64,000 bases of DNA from Clostridium polyendosporum (lineage in GTDB: Bacteria > Bacillota > Clostridia > Clostridiales > Clostridiaceae): NCBI RefSeq assembly GCF_018332455.1, contig NZ_BOPZ01000005.1, forward strand, positions 111,035-175,034, given 5' to 3'. Shown one piece after another: positions 63,604 to 64,000 of the stretch; position 1 is the first letter of the stretch, and every line of letters starts with the position of its first letter. Both the position numbers and the translations under genes were made by a program. The notes under the pieces are model-generated. The model was not told the DNA's origin. It made no database searches and saw only the letters and a program-made list of their open reading frames with translations.

Positions 63604-63677
63604 GATAAAAAGTCGATAAGCATCAAACCTACTCAACCTTAATTAGATTTCACTTTATAAAATAACAACAAATAAAG
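63604..63677 (+). repeat. Two-hairpin intergenic repeat, copy O
   Basis: AAGTCGATAAGCATCAAACC, then TAATTAGATTTCACTTTATA, and tail AACAACAAATAAAG running into a terminator stem. A lone TTATCCACA (63739-63747) lies nearby. The rest of 63440-63857 is AT-rich and gene-free. Confidence 0.6.
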
Positions 63678-63709
63678 AAACTCATAGTAACTTTACTATG
63701 AGTTTCTTT
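63674..63709. terminator. Strong terminator fused to repeat copy O
   Basis: AAAGAAACTCATAGTA (63674-63689) pairs with TACTATGAGTTTCTTT (63694-63709), a perfect 16-bp stem. It could be a second stop for the rRNA/tRNA transcript. Confidence 0.75.
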
Positions 63710-63857
63710 ATTTGCATTATATTCGAGTTAATCACAACTTATCCACAATATCTGTGAATTAAAACTGAGTTTCATCGAAAACTTATTAATAAAAATAAAA
63801 TTTTGCAGTAAACCTATTAGAGAAAAACTTTGTATCAAAAAGTTATAAGTAATAAAT

Positions 63858-63884
63858 AAACCTAGTACAAAATGCACTAGGTTT
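63858..63884 (-). terminator. Terminator of the tRNA-Phe / rRNA transcript
   Basis: AAACCTAGT pairs with ACTAGGTTT, then ATTTATT on the minus strand. It follows the tRNA by 3 nt. Confidence 0.85.
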
Positions 63885-63887
63885 ATA

Positions 63888-63963
<76 letters not shown>

Positions 63964-63970
63964 ATACTAA

Positions 63971-64000
63971 CCTGGCAACCTCCTACTCTCCCACACAGTC
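63971..64000 (-). rRNA. 3' end of a 5S rRNA (cut by the window edge)
   Basis: The minus strand reads TGTGGGAGAGTAGGAGGTTG and GCCAGG, the conserved 3' end of bacterial 5S rRNA, running out of the window. Position just before tRNA-Phe supports an rRNA operon to the right. Confidence 0.85.

Noticed and set aside
144..63677. Reading the dispersed repeats as a CRISPR array
   Set aside because: Copies are kilobases apart, diverged, in both orientations and have no regular spacers or cas genes nearby.

Overview
The window looks like a chromosomal segment of a low-GC, anaerobic, spore-forming Clostridium-type Firmicute. Supporting signs are very AT-rich intergenic DNA, strong AGGAGG-type ribosome binding sites, an [FeFe]-hydrogenase, a flavodiiron/rubredoxin/NADH-oxidoreductase fusion, AbrB with candidate Spo0A boxes, a GerS/YdcC homologue and an rRNA/tRNA-Phe end at the right edge. 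Nothing looks like a prophage, conjugative element, CRISPR array or intact insertion sequence.

Layout. 0.3-3.2 kb: a homocysteine methyltransferase/methylene-THF reductase fusion and a TipAS-type MerR regulator with a classical 19-bp-spacer promoter. 3.3-11.4 kb: an eight-gene minus-strand sulfur operon (cysC, aprA-like, aprB-like, an SsuABC/TauABC-like importer, cysD, cysN fused to an APS-kinase-like domain). It has a clear promoter, a candidate operator and a terminator. 11.7-16 kb: ftsE-ftsX-ctpB-minJ-like, a division/cell-wall block in the order I recall from Bacillus. 16.3-19 kb: three tandem YitT-family membrane proteins. 19.5-21.2 kb: split transketolase. 21.5-26.1 kb: acpS-nnr-gerS/ydcC-alr-antitoxin-mazF. 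26.4-31.8 kb: two unrecognised proteins, a COG2426 membrane protein, the class F flavodiiron protein and an unusual SSB. 32-42 kb: phosphatase, two LCP proteins, GalE, YihY, aldose epimerase, a DinG-like helicase with an N-terminal nuclease, YvrJ and a DUF1836 protein. 42-49 kb: a long regulatory region before abrB, then rsmI, trmN6, an NlpC/P60 hydrolase, a FemX-like ligase and a phosphoesterase. 50-54 kb: tRNA-Pro, a leaderless amidase/glucosaminidase, a tiny membrane protein, a hydrogenase and a PAP2 phosphatase. 54.4-62.4 kb: a HAD phosphatase and a surface-polysaccharide cluster (two flippases, EpsG-like polymerase, Wzz-like protein, two glycosyltransferases). 62.7-64 kb: a cytosolic parvulin, tRNA-Phe and the 3' end of a 5S rRNA.

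The most unusual feature is not a gene. Intergenic spaces carry a family of about 70-bp, two-hairpin repeats (at least 14 copies, many degenerate), plus two further repeat types that share modules with it or sit beside it. Hairpin 1 varies in sequence but keeps its pairing. Many copies butt directly against Rho-independent terminators, and two sit just ahead of start codons. This modular repeat system is the best candidate here for something undescribed.

Several genes use TTG starts with good ribosome binding sites, four of them in the sulfur operon. Several start sites were chosen from ribosome-binding-site placement rather than the longest open frame. Functional calls rest on motif recognition by eye; no database search was run.
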